Part shown: in pieces, positions 21,004-28,014 of the stretch | How the letters are laid out: every line of letters begins with the position of its first letter | Numbering within the stretch: position 1 is the first letter of the stretch | Source of the DNA: Haliotis asinina | Taxonomy: Eukaryota; Mollusca; Gastropoda; Lepetellida; Haliotidae | NCBI RefSeq assembly: GCF_037392515.1 | Contig: NC_090282.1 | Coordinates: forward strand, 58,490,843 to 58,554,842 | DNA: 64,000 bases | Direction of reading: 5' to 3' | Notes under the pieces: generated by a model | What the model saw: the letters and a program-made list of their open reading frames with translations, nothing else | Database searches by the model: none | What the model was told of the DNA's origin: nothing | Position numbers and translations under genes: made by a program

Positions 21004-21445
21004 CTTCTTTGTTGTCATCTGCTTTGCACTGACTACAATCATGAGGAGGATCTCTTTGCCAACTTTCCAACAAATCTTCACCCTTAACAGACACAGTGGT
21101 ACTGTGTTTTGAGTCTTCGTAATCTTGTAAAGACATAGCCTTTCGAAAAATATTATTAGCAACCACTCGCTCGTTTTCACTACAGAAACATTCGTAGTCT
21201 ACCCTTCCATCTATCCATATGTCTTCATCTAATATGTTGGGACACAGTCTGTTATTCCACAAGAAGTCTTTAATGACTTCAGTCCATGAGTCATAGTGAT
21301 GTTCTGTTTGTAAAGCAGCGTAATCGTCTCCCCACACTGACACTGTAAACAACATTCGAGAAGCTGTTTCTTTCAATGTTGCATCATTCTTTCTGTGTTT
21401 TTCGATAATGTTGATCAGACAATTCCTTTCTTTCACTGTATACAT
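20984..21445 (-). CDS. Unrecognised small Polinton protein (153 aa)
   Basis: The start chosen is the ATG at 21445; the frame extends 8 codons upstream only through a non-ATG start. No family is recognised. It has a helical, charged N-terminal half (KERNCLINIIEKHRKNDATL), an aromatic middle with VSVWGDDYAAL and EDIWIDGRVDYECFC, and a Cys-His-containing end (PPHDCSQCK). Its last 20 bp overlap the next gene. Minus-strand TATAAC at 21494-21499 could supply its promoter, since BIR transcripts appear to end at 21538-21543. Confidence 0.6.
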   Translation of the reverse strand: MYTVKERNCLINIIEKHRKNDATLKETASRMLFTVSVWGDDYAALQTEHHYDSWTEVIKDFLWNNRLCPNILDEDIWIDGRVDYECFCSENERVVANNIFRKAMSLQDYEDSKHSTTVSVKGEDLLESWQRDPPHDCSQCKADDNKEDAILGF

Positions 21446-21493
21446 TCTGAGGGAGAGCTGACTGTACAATGGCTGAAGTGACGTGAATTGGTT

Positions 21494-21499
21494 GTTATA
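21494..21499 (-). promoter_or_regulatory. Possible TATA box for the three overlapping small genes
   Basis: The minus strand reads CCATATAACAACC, about 54 bp before the ATG at 21445 and just downstream of a poly(A) signal, so a new transcription unit would start near 21469. Confidence 0.35.
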
Positions 21500-21537
21500 T
21501 GGAAGGTTGTCAGTTTGAAAAACTACAGTGATTAATA

Positions 21538-21543
21538 TTTATT
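21538..21543 (-). terminator. Poly(A) signal after the BIR gene
   Basis: AATAAA on the minus strand, 15 bp past the BIR stop codon. It probably also serves upstream capsid-ATPase transcripts, none of which shows an earlier AATAAA. Confidence 0.6.
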
Positions 21544-21558
21544 CAAAGTTGCTCACGT

Positions 21559-21900
21559 CTAACCTTTCTTGGTATCCATGGGTTCAGACACCATGTGTAT
21601 ATAGTTACAGTGTGGAGACAGTCTGAAGTGTTCAGTCATGGGATCATCATCGGGTATCCATTGATGTACACGAAGCCTACATTTGAAGCAGTAGACTTTA
21701 TCAGATTGTCCTGTGTAAATAAATCCTGCTTCAGCCATGGCTTTTGGCGACTGTTTCATTTGAACAGGCCAGTTGTTGAACGACTTCAGTCTGTCACTAA
21801 ACTTATAGCCATACTCCTCAGTGTAACGCTCTGTTTCAACACAGTCTGTGAGCACATCATTGAACCGTCCACACACATCCATGGTTCTGTTCAACTTCAT
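21559..21900 (-). CDS. BIR-domain (inhibitor-of-apoptosis-like) protein
   Basis: 113 codons from ATG 21900. Residues about 28-105 form one baculoviral IAP repeat: SDRLKSFNNWP, then AMAEAGFIYTGQSDKVYCF, and zinc ligands in C-x2-C-x16-H-x6-C spacing (CFKC...EHFRLSPHC), exactly as in BIR domains. There is no RING or CARD, so it is a single-BIR protein. BIR proteins bind caspases or their activators and can block apoptosis; BIR genes are also carried by baculoviruses and molluscan herpesviruses. Here it sits between the packaging ATPase and the small core genes, on the virion-gene strand. A host-capture origin is inferred. It could instead regulate the cell cycle, as survivin-type single-BIR proteins do. 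Confidence 0.9.
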   Translation of the reverse strand: MKLNRTMDVCGRFNDVLTDCVETERYTEEYGYKFSDRLKSFNNWPVQMKQSPKAMAEAGFIYTGQSDKVYCFKCRLRVHQWIPDDDPMTEHFRLSPHCNYIHMVSEPMDTKKG

Positions 21901-21925
21901 CGGTGAGTGTGAAATGATGAAAACA

Positions 21926-21931
21926 CTTATA
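21926..21931 (-). promoter_or_regulatory. Possible TATA box for the BIR gene
   Basis: The minus strand reads CTCTATAAGTG; the first T is about 30 bp upstream of the ATG at 21900, implying a very short leader. Confidence 0.4.
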
Positions 21932-21962
21932 GAGAGACGAATATATCATTTCAGTTCTACTT

Positions 21963-22751
21963 CTAGGACTGTTGTAAGTAGACTGTACATACTTCATCAT
22001 CAGGAAATATGTTTGTACGTAAACGTCCATAGCGTTCATCAGCATGGGGTGAAGCATCCAAAACAAGATACCCATATTGTTTTCTCCCAACTGCATCTTG
22101 GAAGGATTCCATAAAATATTTAATTTGACCTGGAAATATTTGCGACGCCAAAATTCTGTATTCGTGTGCTGAACGCGGGTTAGACAACAGAACAAAGTAA
22201 TGGGTGTTTAGAGACATGGTTCTGTTACATTCGCCTTTAGGAAAGGCTGACTGTTGAATGTTAATGACAGTAATTCCCAGATGATGAGATAGCGTGGTAT
22301 AAAGATGTAAAAACAGAGGGTTCTTACAAATGTCTTGCATGAAGTCATCTACTACCAGTACACACTGTTTATCGGATTCCAAAGAATATGATTTTAACTC
22401 CTCTTCTGTAGGTAGTGCATCTTTAAATCGAATGTTGGAAATCGTCCTCTCAAGCTCGCTGTAGACATCCTGCCACACGGCATAGCAATACACAATCAGG
22501 CTGGGTGGTGGATTGAACATGCAGCTAGCTTGTTTTAAGAGCTGTGCAACCCAAAAGGTTTTCCCACTTGAAGATCCTCCCACAACCGATATTGTAGTAG
22601 GAGTTTGAAATGGTAACACACATTCTCCCATGATGTATTCAGATCGCTCTTTAGCACAGAACTGCAATACTAGGCTTGATACCGTGGTATTTATACACAA
22701 CACAAACCTCATCTCATCTACACTAATTTTATTGATATTTTTTTCATACAT
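21963..22751 (-). CDS. Polinton genome-packaging ATPase (FtsK/HerA-type, 262 aa)
   Basis: Drives DNA into the capsid in virus-like Polintons. The Walker A motif is VVGGSSSGKT (residues 56-65) and Walker B is CVLVVDDFM (about 130-138), spaced as in A32/FtsK-like packaging ATPases. The ATG at 22751 is used, but Met 14 or Met 41, which lies just before the ATPase core, are alternatives. It follows the protease stop by 10 bp, and no intron is apparent. All P-loop residues are intact. Confidence 0.93.
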   Translation of the reverse strand: MYEKNINKISVDEMRFVLCINTTVSSLVLQFCAKERSEYIMGECVLPFQTPTTISVVGGSSSGKTFWVAQLLKQASCMFNPPPSLIVYCYAVWQDVYSELERTISNIRFKDALPTEEELKSYSLESDKQCVLVVDDFMQDICKNPLFLHLYTTLSHHLGITVINIQQSAFPKGECNRTMSLNTHYFVLLSNPRSAHEYRILASQIFPGQIKYFMESFQDAVGRKQYGYLVLDASPHADERYGRLRTNIFPDDEVCTVYLQQS

Positions 22752-22761
22752 AGATATAACA

Positions 22762-23253
22762 TCAATTACAATCTAAACAAGAAGCAGAGCAGTATTTGAA
22801 ATAATTACAAACATATTCAGATACAAAGGCGTCATTCCACATGAAGTTGTGTACATCAAACTGATGAAGTATATGGTTTAGACTCTGGCTTGCTTTAAAT
22901 TTACATAATACATAGTACAAACAATAGAACCCACATGCATTTGAATTCACAGATTGTATCCGGTGATTACTGCGTAAGTAAGAACCAGCATAAGTCTTTA
23001 AATAGCGATCAAATGTAACATCAACAGGATCTGCTAAACTATCGAAGAATTCTGCTGTATTGTTTTTAAAGTACATAGCAACCCAGTGGCGACCACTGTT
23101 CTGACTGGACTCAGTATTCACTATAAATCCTACACCTTGTCTTTGCATGAAAGGTGCGATTATAGGAAGTGTATCTTTGGCATACACCCCCAAGACGTGA
23201 GTCTGTAAGGTTGAATCACACTGAAGGGCGCACATCAACTGTGAAGCTTTCAT
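22762..23253 (-). CDS. Adenain-like (Ulp1-fold) maturation cysteine protease (163 aa)
   Basis: Cleaves virion precursor proteins in related elements. The catalytic residues are visible in family order: His 56 in SGRHWVAMYF, Asp 71 in EFFDSLADP, Gln 100 and Cys 107 in QSVNSNACGFYCLYYV. This is the His-Asp-Gln-Cys set of adenovirus protease and Ulp1. Length is usual for Polinton proteases. It sits 8 bp after the major capsid gene and 10 bp before the ATPase. Confidence 0.93.
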   Translation of the reverse strand: MKASQLMCALQCDSTLQTHVLGVYAKDTLPIIAPFMQRQGVGFIVNTESSQNSGRHWVAMYFKNNTAEFFDSLADPVDVTFDRYLKTYAGSYLRSNHRIQSVNSNACGFYCLYYVLCKFKASQSLNHILHQFDVHNFMWNDAFVSEYVCNYFKYCSASCLDCN

Positions 23254-23261
23254 CTCTGTGT

Positions 23262-24566
23262 TTACTTGATGAAGACGTTTCGCGCTTGATCGATTTCGAT
23301 GATCGAGTTTCTTTCACTGAGAATGATGCAGCTCAGCGTTTTGGTTAGTGCAGCTTTGAACTCGATTTCCAACCGCACATTTCCAGTCTTCACCAGATTG
23401 AGGTACTCAGATTCTCCACACACCTCTTCCAGTTCAAAAACAAACAGTGCATTTCCTAACAAAAATTCTCCCCTGGATATGAAATTTCCTCGATTTTCTC
23501 TCCAAAACCCCATGCCATCAAACATGTTTACGTAGCTGTTCACATCATCAGCTCGAGTTGGACGTCCAGGTACACTGATACCATTCACATAGAGACTGAC
23601 AGTTTTGAGCATGCCAGATTGAAAGTTGAAAGGATTCTTGTCATATGACCCATTCAAACTCTTGCTTTCCACAAAGGCGATGATGTAACGATTAGCAATG
23701 GGGTTGGACACATTATCAATGGTATGCGTCAGTTGAGAAACAGGGATGCTGTTGACCTTGACCTCAGACTTGGTGAAAGGGTAGAGTGCATTGGAGTTAT
23801 TTTGGAACAGGGTGTTGTGAGCTAGAATCAGCGCCGGGTTGACTTTGAGTTTGCATACTTGAAGATAAGCATCGAGTAGCTCAATGGTATACTCTTGGTT
23901 GGCTTTACCGCTCATCAAACAGAAAGTAGGTGATGATCTGTACAATTTCAAAGTCAAATCTACTCCATTGATTAAATGTCTTTTCATGCTAAACACATCT
24001 TCATACAAAGGTCCAGACATGGTCAGTTCATTGCTCTTCTTGATGTAGGTACCACGTGCAATCAAACCGTAATTGGTTCCAGTGACACAATCAGTTGTTT
24101 CAATGGCATCATTATCTTCACCCTCATCTTTGTAAAACAGCTGCGATGTCATTTGAGAGCTTTTCGCATCAGCTCCATAGTTTAGCAAGGTCTTCATCAT
24201 GCTCTTGTAAGCATAATGATTGTTGGTCGAAGACACCAACTGGTTCTGCATATACACTGAAATTTGAGAAAACAGTGCCTGCAAAAGCAAATTGACAGGT
24301 GCCACGTGTTCGTCTGCATCCAATACCGATCCATCCGCATGGGTGACTTTGAGTTTTACGTGCAGTTTTGTTCGCTTCAAATCAATGTAATCACTACCCG
24401 AATTGGATATGTGAAATTCCAGTGGAGAAGAGTTATTAATTTGACTGAGTGGGCGTACATCTACAAAATAGTGTTGCTGGATACTGGTCTGATATGGAGG
24501 TAAGGTAAATAGGTTGAGCGAATCCGGTACCAACTCTTCAAAAGTTTTGCTATTCAATAAAGACAT
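23262..24566 (-). CDS. Major capsid protein, double jelly-roll (434 aa)
   Basis: The first ATG of the frame is at 24566 (MSLLNSKTFEELVPDSLNLF); a longer reading would overlap the upstream gene and needs a GTG start. It has the features of Polinton hexon-like proteins: an N-terminal PPYQTSIQQHYFVDVRPLSQ segment, LEFHISNSGSDYIDLKRTKL, VNLLLQALFSQISVYMQNQ, and in the second half YPFTKSEVKVNSIPVSQLTH and LYVNGISVPGRPT. The two halves probably form the two jelly rolls. It is the largest late gene, 5 bp downstream of the basic protein gene. The frame is fully intact. Confidence 0.9.
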   Translation of the reverse strand: MSLLNSKTFEELVPDSLNLFTLPPYQTSIQQHYFVDVRPLSQINNSSPLEFHISNSGSDYIDLKRTKLHVKLKVTHADGSVLDADEHVAPVNLLLQALFSQISVYMQNQLVSSTNNHYAYKSMMKTLLNYGADAKSSQMTSQLFYKDEGEDNDAIETTDCVTGTNYGLIARGTYIKKSNELTMSGPLYEDVFSMKRHLINGVDLTLKLYRSSPTFCLMSGKANQEYTIELLDAYLQVCKLKVNPALILAHNTLFQNNSNALYPFTKSEVKVNSIPVSQLTHTIDNVSNPIANRYIIAFVESKSLNGSYDKNPFNFQSGMLKTVSLYVNGISVPGRPTRADDVNSYVNMFDGMGFWRENRGNFISRGEFLLGNALFVFELEEVCGESEYLNLVKTGNVRLEIEFKAALTKTLSCIILSERNSIIEIDQARNVFIK

Positions 24567-24571
24567 GATGC

Positions 24572-24925
24572 TCAACTGAAGATGTCGTTTTCTTTCACAG
24601 GAGTACACTTGAGCACTTTAGCTGTCTTGGAGGCGATGTTACTTGTCTGACGTATCTTCTTGGTTGTGGCAATCTGTTCACCTGCAGCTCTTTTTAAAGA
24701 CCTATGACGCTTTTCTTTAGCATCCGCTCTCTCCACAACACTTTGTTGTTCTGAAGTCATCTGCAGTTCGATTTTAGGTTCTTCCGGTTGAGAAACAGAT
24801 CGGTGAGATGGAATAACTTTAGGGGGAGCTTTTCCATTCACAACACGAGAAGTACTTGTCATGTGTTTCTTGAAGTAATTCTGCCATTTGCTATAATCTG
24901 GGATATACAGAGGGAGGGAATCCAT
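24572..24925 (-). CDS. Short basic virion-associated protein (117 aa)
   Basis: ATG at 24925, two bases after the penton stop; its stop is 5 bp before the major capsid start. The N-terminus LPLYIPDYSKWQNYFKKHM (short aromatic Tyr-x-Pro...Trp...Tyr-Phe segment) is followed by a Pro/Lys-rich disordered region and a basic tail (KRHRSLKRAAGEQIATTKKI). Polintons commonly encode a small basic protein at this position between the two capsid genes. By position it may be a cement or core protein; no homology is claimed beyond that. Confidence 0.6.
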   Translation of the reverse strand: MDSLPLYIPDYSKWQNYFKKHMTSTSRVVNGKAPPKVIPSHRSVSQPEEPKIELQMTSEQQSVVERADAKEKRHRSLKRAAGEQIATTKKIRQTSNIASKTAKVLKCTPVKENDIFS

Positions 24926-24927
24926 GT

Positions 24928-25359
24928 TCAGTCAGCAAAGGGATAACGTCTCAAGTGAAGTGTTGCATAAGTCTGCTCTTTCAAGAATGACAGTGGTGTT
25001 CCACTGCTCGCTTTTATACAGAGTTCAATGTCAGGTGACTCTTTGACCATCACATGGATATTGTATTCATTAGCAAAGGAAAAGTTGGGTCCATTCCTCA
25101 GATCAATGCGTCTTAACAGTGGTAACTGGGTATTACCCGCCAGTGAACTATCGCACAGGTTACACAGTATATCTACATAAGGATCGTTCACATGAGTGAG
25201 GTCTATCTTTCCAAAGTTTAACTCGGATAAAGACACGACCCAAAATCCATCAAACAGCAGTCTTTGATTGAGCTTAATGCGAAAATGATAAGGGCTGTTA
25301 TCCTTGAAATAAGAATTTTTTGTGTCAGAACTCTTGAGAAACACATATTTCTCCATCAT
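24928..25359 (-). CDS. Minor capsid (penton-type) single jelly-roll protein (143 aa)
   Basis: Starts at tandem ATGs (25357-25359 and 25354-25356). The opening MMEKYVFLKSSDTKNSYFKD and LNQRLLFDGFWVVSLSELNF is the pattern of Polinton minor capsid proteins: a short strand, an unfilled stretch, then a Leu-Phe-x-Gly-x-Trp-x-Val-x-Leu-x-Glu motif. At 143 residues it seems compact for the family. Its start overlaps the integrase stop by 4 nt (ATGA), and it is followed by the basic protein after 2 bp. Confidence 0.8.
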   Translation of the reverse strand: MMEKYVFLKSSDTKNSYFKDNSPYHFRIKLNQRLLFDGFWVVSLSELNFGKIDLTHVNDPYVDILCNLCDSSLAGNTQLPLLRRIDLRNGPNFSFANEYNIHVMVKESPDIELCIKASSGTPLSFLKEQTYATLHLRRYPFAD

Positions 25360-26480
25360 AGGTTTTTCAGTTGACTTTCTTCCACATATGAATCAAAAGA
25401 ACTAGGCCAACCTAACCAACGAACCAAAACATACGTTTTTCCTCTCATGCGTTTCTTCTTTAAGATCTTTTCCACTTGCCACTCAATATCGTCTCCTTTG
25501 TTAACCTTTTGCAGTTCGGCAGTGTAAAAACTCCCTTTAATAAGTTCACCGTGAAAATCTTTAATTCTGTACAGAGGTATGTCTTGTTTCTTGAAACGTT
25601 CTGTTACTTTGAAAAGTTCTTCCGTCCACTTCAGATCAAGTTCTTTGCTGAACGGTTTCCTCAGGTATGGGATGCGAACAAGATCACCAACTTTATATCT
25701 GTATTTCTTTATCACTTGACCTTTTTTTTCCTTTGACTTCAACAAGGGTTTGACATACAAGTGTTGCCAAACTTTCAATTCATTGCTTTTATTGACTTGA
25801 GCAGGTGATAGAAGGGGTAAAGACGAATGTGGGGTGTTATTGTAGTTGTACACCAAATCAGGTAGAACACTGAGATAATGCTTGGTGTTCTTACGTGTCA
25901 TATAACGTGTGATCAACGACTTCAGTGTTCTGTTGAAGCGTTCCACATAATTACTTTTAATGTTTTCGTTGCGTGCAATAGTAATGGTAATATTTTGCTT
26001 TTCCAAAAAAGATTTGAACACTCCCTTAAACTCACTACCACCATCTACGCGTACTTTTCTTGGTTTTCTTTCTTGAAGTATTTTTTTAAAGGCTTTCAAC
26101 ACGGACTCTGGCCTTTTATTTTCCAAAGGAAGGACAAAAGTAAACCTACTCAGTATGTCAATCACGACAAGCAAATACCGGATACCCTCATTTTCTTTGC
26201 TGTAGCGTGAAAGATCAGCAAGGTCCACATCCCACATTTCGTCCATGGAATTCACTCTGACTTTCATCCTTTTAAATCTATGCTTGACTGGTTTGTGTAA
26301 ACTGTAAGGATCTTGGTTGTTGACAAACCATTTCACCTTCCTGAGCTTAACATCAGGTTGAGGTGTTGTCTTCAATACCCGTCGGAGTTTGGACGGACCA
26401 TAGTAGGCTCCTGGATTGTGAGGGTCATAATAATACTTTTCTAATGCTTTTTCGTGCCTCTCTAACAATACCCTGTTCAT
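25356..26480 (-). CDS. Retroviral-type integrase with C-terminal chromodomain (374 aa)
   Basis: Inserts the element and makes the 6-bp duplication. The first true ATG is 26480; the six codons before it open only with GTG. Layout: a Polinton-type N-terminal region (YYYDPHNPGAYYGPSKLRRV, WFVNNQDPYSLHKPV); the rve catalytic core with Asp 86 in MWDVDLADL, Asp 146 in RVDGGSEF and Glu 180 in NYVERFNRTLK; a basic linker; and a chromodomain at about 325-370 (QVEKILKKKRMRGKTYVLV, then WLGWPSSFDSYVEE). The chromodomain suggests targeting to methylated histones. All three catalytic acids are present. It has its own TATA/initiator promoter. Confidence 0.95.
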   Translation of the reverse strand: MNRVLLERHEKALEKYYYDPHNPGAYYGPSKLRRVLKTTPQPDVKLRKVKWFVNNQDPYSLHKPVKHRFKRMKVRVNSMDEMWDVDLADLSRYSKENEGIRYLLVVIDILSRFTFVLPLENKRPESVLKAFKKILQERKPRKVRVDGGSEFKGVFKSFLEKQNITITIARNENIKSNYVERFNRTLKSLITRYMTRKNTKHYLSVLPDLVYNYNNTPHSSLPLLSPAQVNKSNELKVWQHLYVKPLLKSKEKKGQVIKKYRYKVGDLVRIPYLRKPFSKELDLKWTEELFKVTERFKKQDIPLYRIKDFHGELIKGSFYTAELQKVNKGDDIEWQVEKILKKKRMRGKTYVLVRWLGWPSSFDSYVEESQLKNL

Positions 26481-26501
26481 CTTTTGTGAACTCACACACG
26501 T

Positions 26502-26537
26502 ACTGAATGAAACCGGTTGTAACAGGCAATATATAAC
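26502..26537 (-). promoter_or_regulatory. Core promoter of the integrase gene (TATA plus initiator)
   Basis: On the minus strand TTATATATTG begins near 26536-26537 and TCAGT lies at 26506-26502, so the initiator A is about 31 bp downstream of the TATA start, the ideal animal spacing. The leader would be only about 24 nt before ATG 26480. Confidence 0.55.
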
Positions 26538-26568
26538 ATGAAGGTACGAATAGGAAGGAACATATGCA

Positions 26569-26574
26569 TTTATT
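26569..26574 (-). terminator. Poly(A) signal after the second Cys/His gene
   Basis: AATAAA on the minus strand, 31 bp past the stop at 26605 and about 32 bp upstream of the integrase promoter, marking the boundary between two transcription units. Confidence 0.55.
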
Positions 26575-26604
26575 AATAGAATTCATTCATGTATACATTC
26601 ACAA

Positions 26605-27132
26605 TTATTGAAAGCGATTTTCTAACAACAGCATCTTAACCACACGTTGCTTCAGATCATGAAGCCACTCTGATGTTTTAAAATGAGTGTCCCGAAAGTC
26701 TTTGCAGCGGTATGAAACTATGTTCACGTAATTCAGAGATGTGTCATCACTAAATACTTCCAACCATTTATCAATCACGTGTTCATCATTTATTTCACTC
26801 ATGGCCGTCATGAAAAGACCATCAACGTGATCCTGTTCTAGCATGTGCTTACACGTGTGCACTAGTTCTCCCTCAGGTTCAAACATACATCCAAAACACA
26901 AATCACAGGATAACCGTCTAAGAATCTTAGCCAGTTCCAAAGTGTAACACAAAGTGAGAAGATTTTCCGCATGCTTTATGTGATTTCCACTATCAACTTC
27001 GTCGACACACAAGAACAGTTTTCTTGTCTTCTTGATGATGATTCTTTTCGTTGACCTAGAATCATCTTGAAACTTTCTCTTAGCATCCTTGACACATTCA
27101 CTGCGATCTTGAAACCATTCGTTAGATTGCAT
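26605..27132 (-). CDS. Small Cys/His-motif Polinton protein (175 aa), paralogue of the 19.3 kb gene
   Basis: The start chosen is the ATG at 27132; the frame runs a few codons further upstream only from TTG. After a basic, charged N-terminus (STKRIIIKKTRKLFLCVDEV) comes YTLELAKILRRLSCDLCFGC, then EGELVHTC. The Cys-x-x-Cys-x-Gly-Cys...His-x-Cys arrangement in mid-protein, preceded by a Tyr-x-x-Glu-Leu helix, matches the plus-strand protein at 19313-19909. A different-frame ATG at 27203 and the acceptor-like CTTGTTTACAG just upstream hint at a spliced leader that I could not resolve. Function is unknown; metal binding is inferred. Confidence 0.65.
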   Translation of the reverse strand: MQSNEWFQDRSECVKDAKRKFQDDSRSTKRIIIKKTRKLFLCVDEVDSGNHIKHAENLLTLCYTLELAKILRRLSCDLCFGCMFEPEGELVHTCKHMLEQDHVDGLFMTAMSEINDEHVIDKWLEVFSDDTSLNYVNIVSYRCKDFRDTHFKTSEWLHDLKQRVVKMLLLENRFQ

Positions 27133-27225
27133 GACAACTGTTTCGTGCAAGGTGTGTGATGATTGTAGAACTTGCTTCCAGGAATAGAAAGCTGCTTTAC
27201 CATTCAGTTGACTGTAAACAAGAAT

Positions 27226-27738
27226 TTAACACTTTTCACTCTCAACAACTTTGTCCATAAGCTCTTGTCTGACCTCCATCAAAGCTTTCCCCAACCAGTT
27301 TTGTCCCTTCCAGTTAGATGGATTTAATAGCTTGGGATCGTGAAGAGAGAGTCCAACACCCCACCGCCTATCATATGGACTGGCTTCAGCTAATATTTTT
27401 GTGGAGGTGTTCATTAATGCATGTCGAAGAGTGGAGGACTGAGTAAACTTAGCCAGTGTAACTTTCTTCACAACATGGTAACTCACAACATCCCATTTGT
27501 GTTGAATAAAGTTTTTCACACATCTTCCTAATCTCTTCTGCATAACAGCAGAAGAGGCTCTTAAAATGTGTTGAGCTGTAACCACATCGCCAAACGTCAT
27601 TGCCTTCATGTACATATAATACTGCTCAGCACAGTTGAAGATTTTACCATCAACTTCAATCCTAACAGGATAGTGCTGGCTAAATGGTGAAGATTTTGTA
27701 TAAAAGAATACGAACCGATCTGTAACTCTTGTTCCCAT
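27226..27738 (-). CDS. NADAR-domain (YbiA-like) protein
   Basis: 170 codons from ATG 27738; the whole protein is one NADAR domain. Signature parts in order: FVFFYTKSSPFSQHYP, VDGKIFNCAEQYYMYMKAM (Glu of the AEQYYMYMKA helix), KRLGRCVKNFIQHKWD, LRHALMNTSTKILAEASPYD, RRWGVGLSL, GQNWLGKALMEVRQEL. This is the full conserved set of YbiA/NADAR proteins, with length close to the usual 160. The family acts on N-glycosidic bonds of riboflavin intermediates, and some members remove ADP-ribose from guanine in nucleic acids. In a virus-like element, reversal of host or competitor ADP-ribosylation, or NAD-related metabolism, is a plausible but unproven role. It is the first minus-strand gene from the right end, with a TATA box about 160 bp upstream. 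Confidence 0.9.
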   Translation of the reverse strand: MGTRVTDRFVFFYTKSSPFSQHYPVRIEVDGKIFNCAEQYYMYMKAMTFGDVVTAQHILRASSAVMQKRLGRCVKNFIQHKWDVVSYHVVKKVTLAKFTQSSTLRHALMNTSTKILAEASPYDRRWGVGLSLHDPKLLNPSNWKGQNWLGKALMEVRQELMDKVVESEKC

Positions 27739-27896
27739 GATGTCTGTTCAGCAAAGGCACACCTTGTCTGTTGCTTGTACTCAGTTGGAATAACATTGCT
27801 GTAAGCAGTGATAGATGCGAGCATGCGCACATCTATTGGCGAATTCAAACTATGTCATTGGACAACACACAATAATCACTATCGCTCATTGGTAGA

Positions 27897-27902
27897 TTTA
27901 TA
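27897..27902 (-). promoter_or_regulatory. TATA box upstream of the NADAR gene
   Basis: The minus strand reads GTCTATAAATC; predicted start near 27872, giving a leader of about 134 nt before ATG 27738. Confidence 0.45.
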
Positions 27903-28014
27903 GACGTAGTGGAACGTGTGTTTTTTTTTTTTAAAAAAGAATGTGAAAGGGATGACTAATCATGACATGGCACTATTCAAAGGTTTAAGTTTCATCATCC
28001 AGTCATGCTACCCC

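Noticed and set aside
20452..21180. 242-codon version of the core-protein-like gene
   Set aside because: The first 59 codons lie antiparallel in frame to another coding region and lack family features; the ATG at 21003 fits better.
23262..24608. 448-codon version of the major capsid gene
   Set aside because: It needs a GTG start and overlaps the upstream gene; the first ATG at 24566 leaves a 5-bp gap and matches the compact layout.
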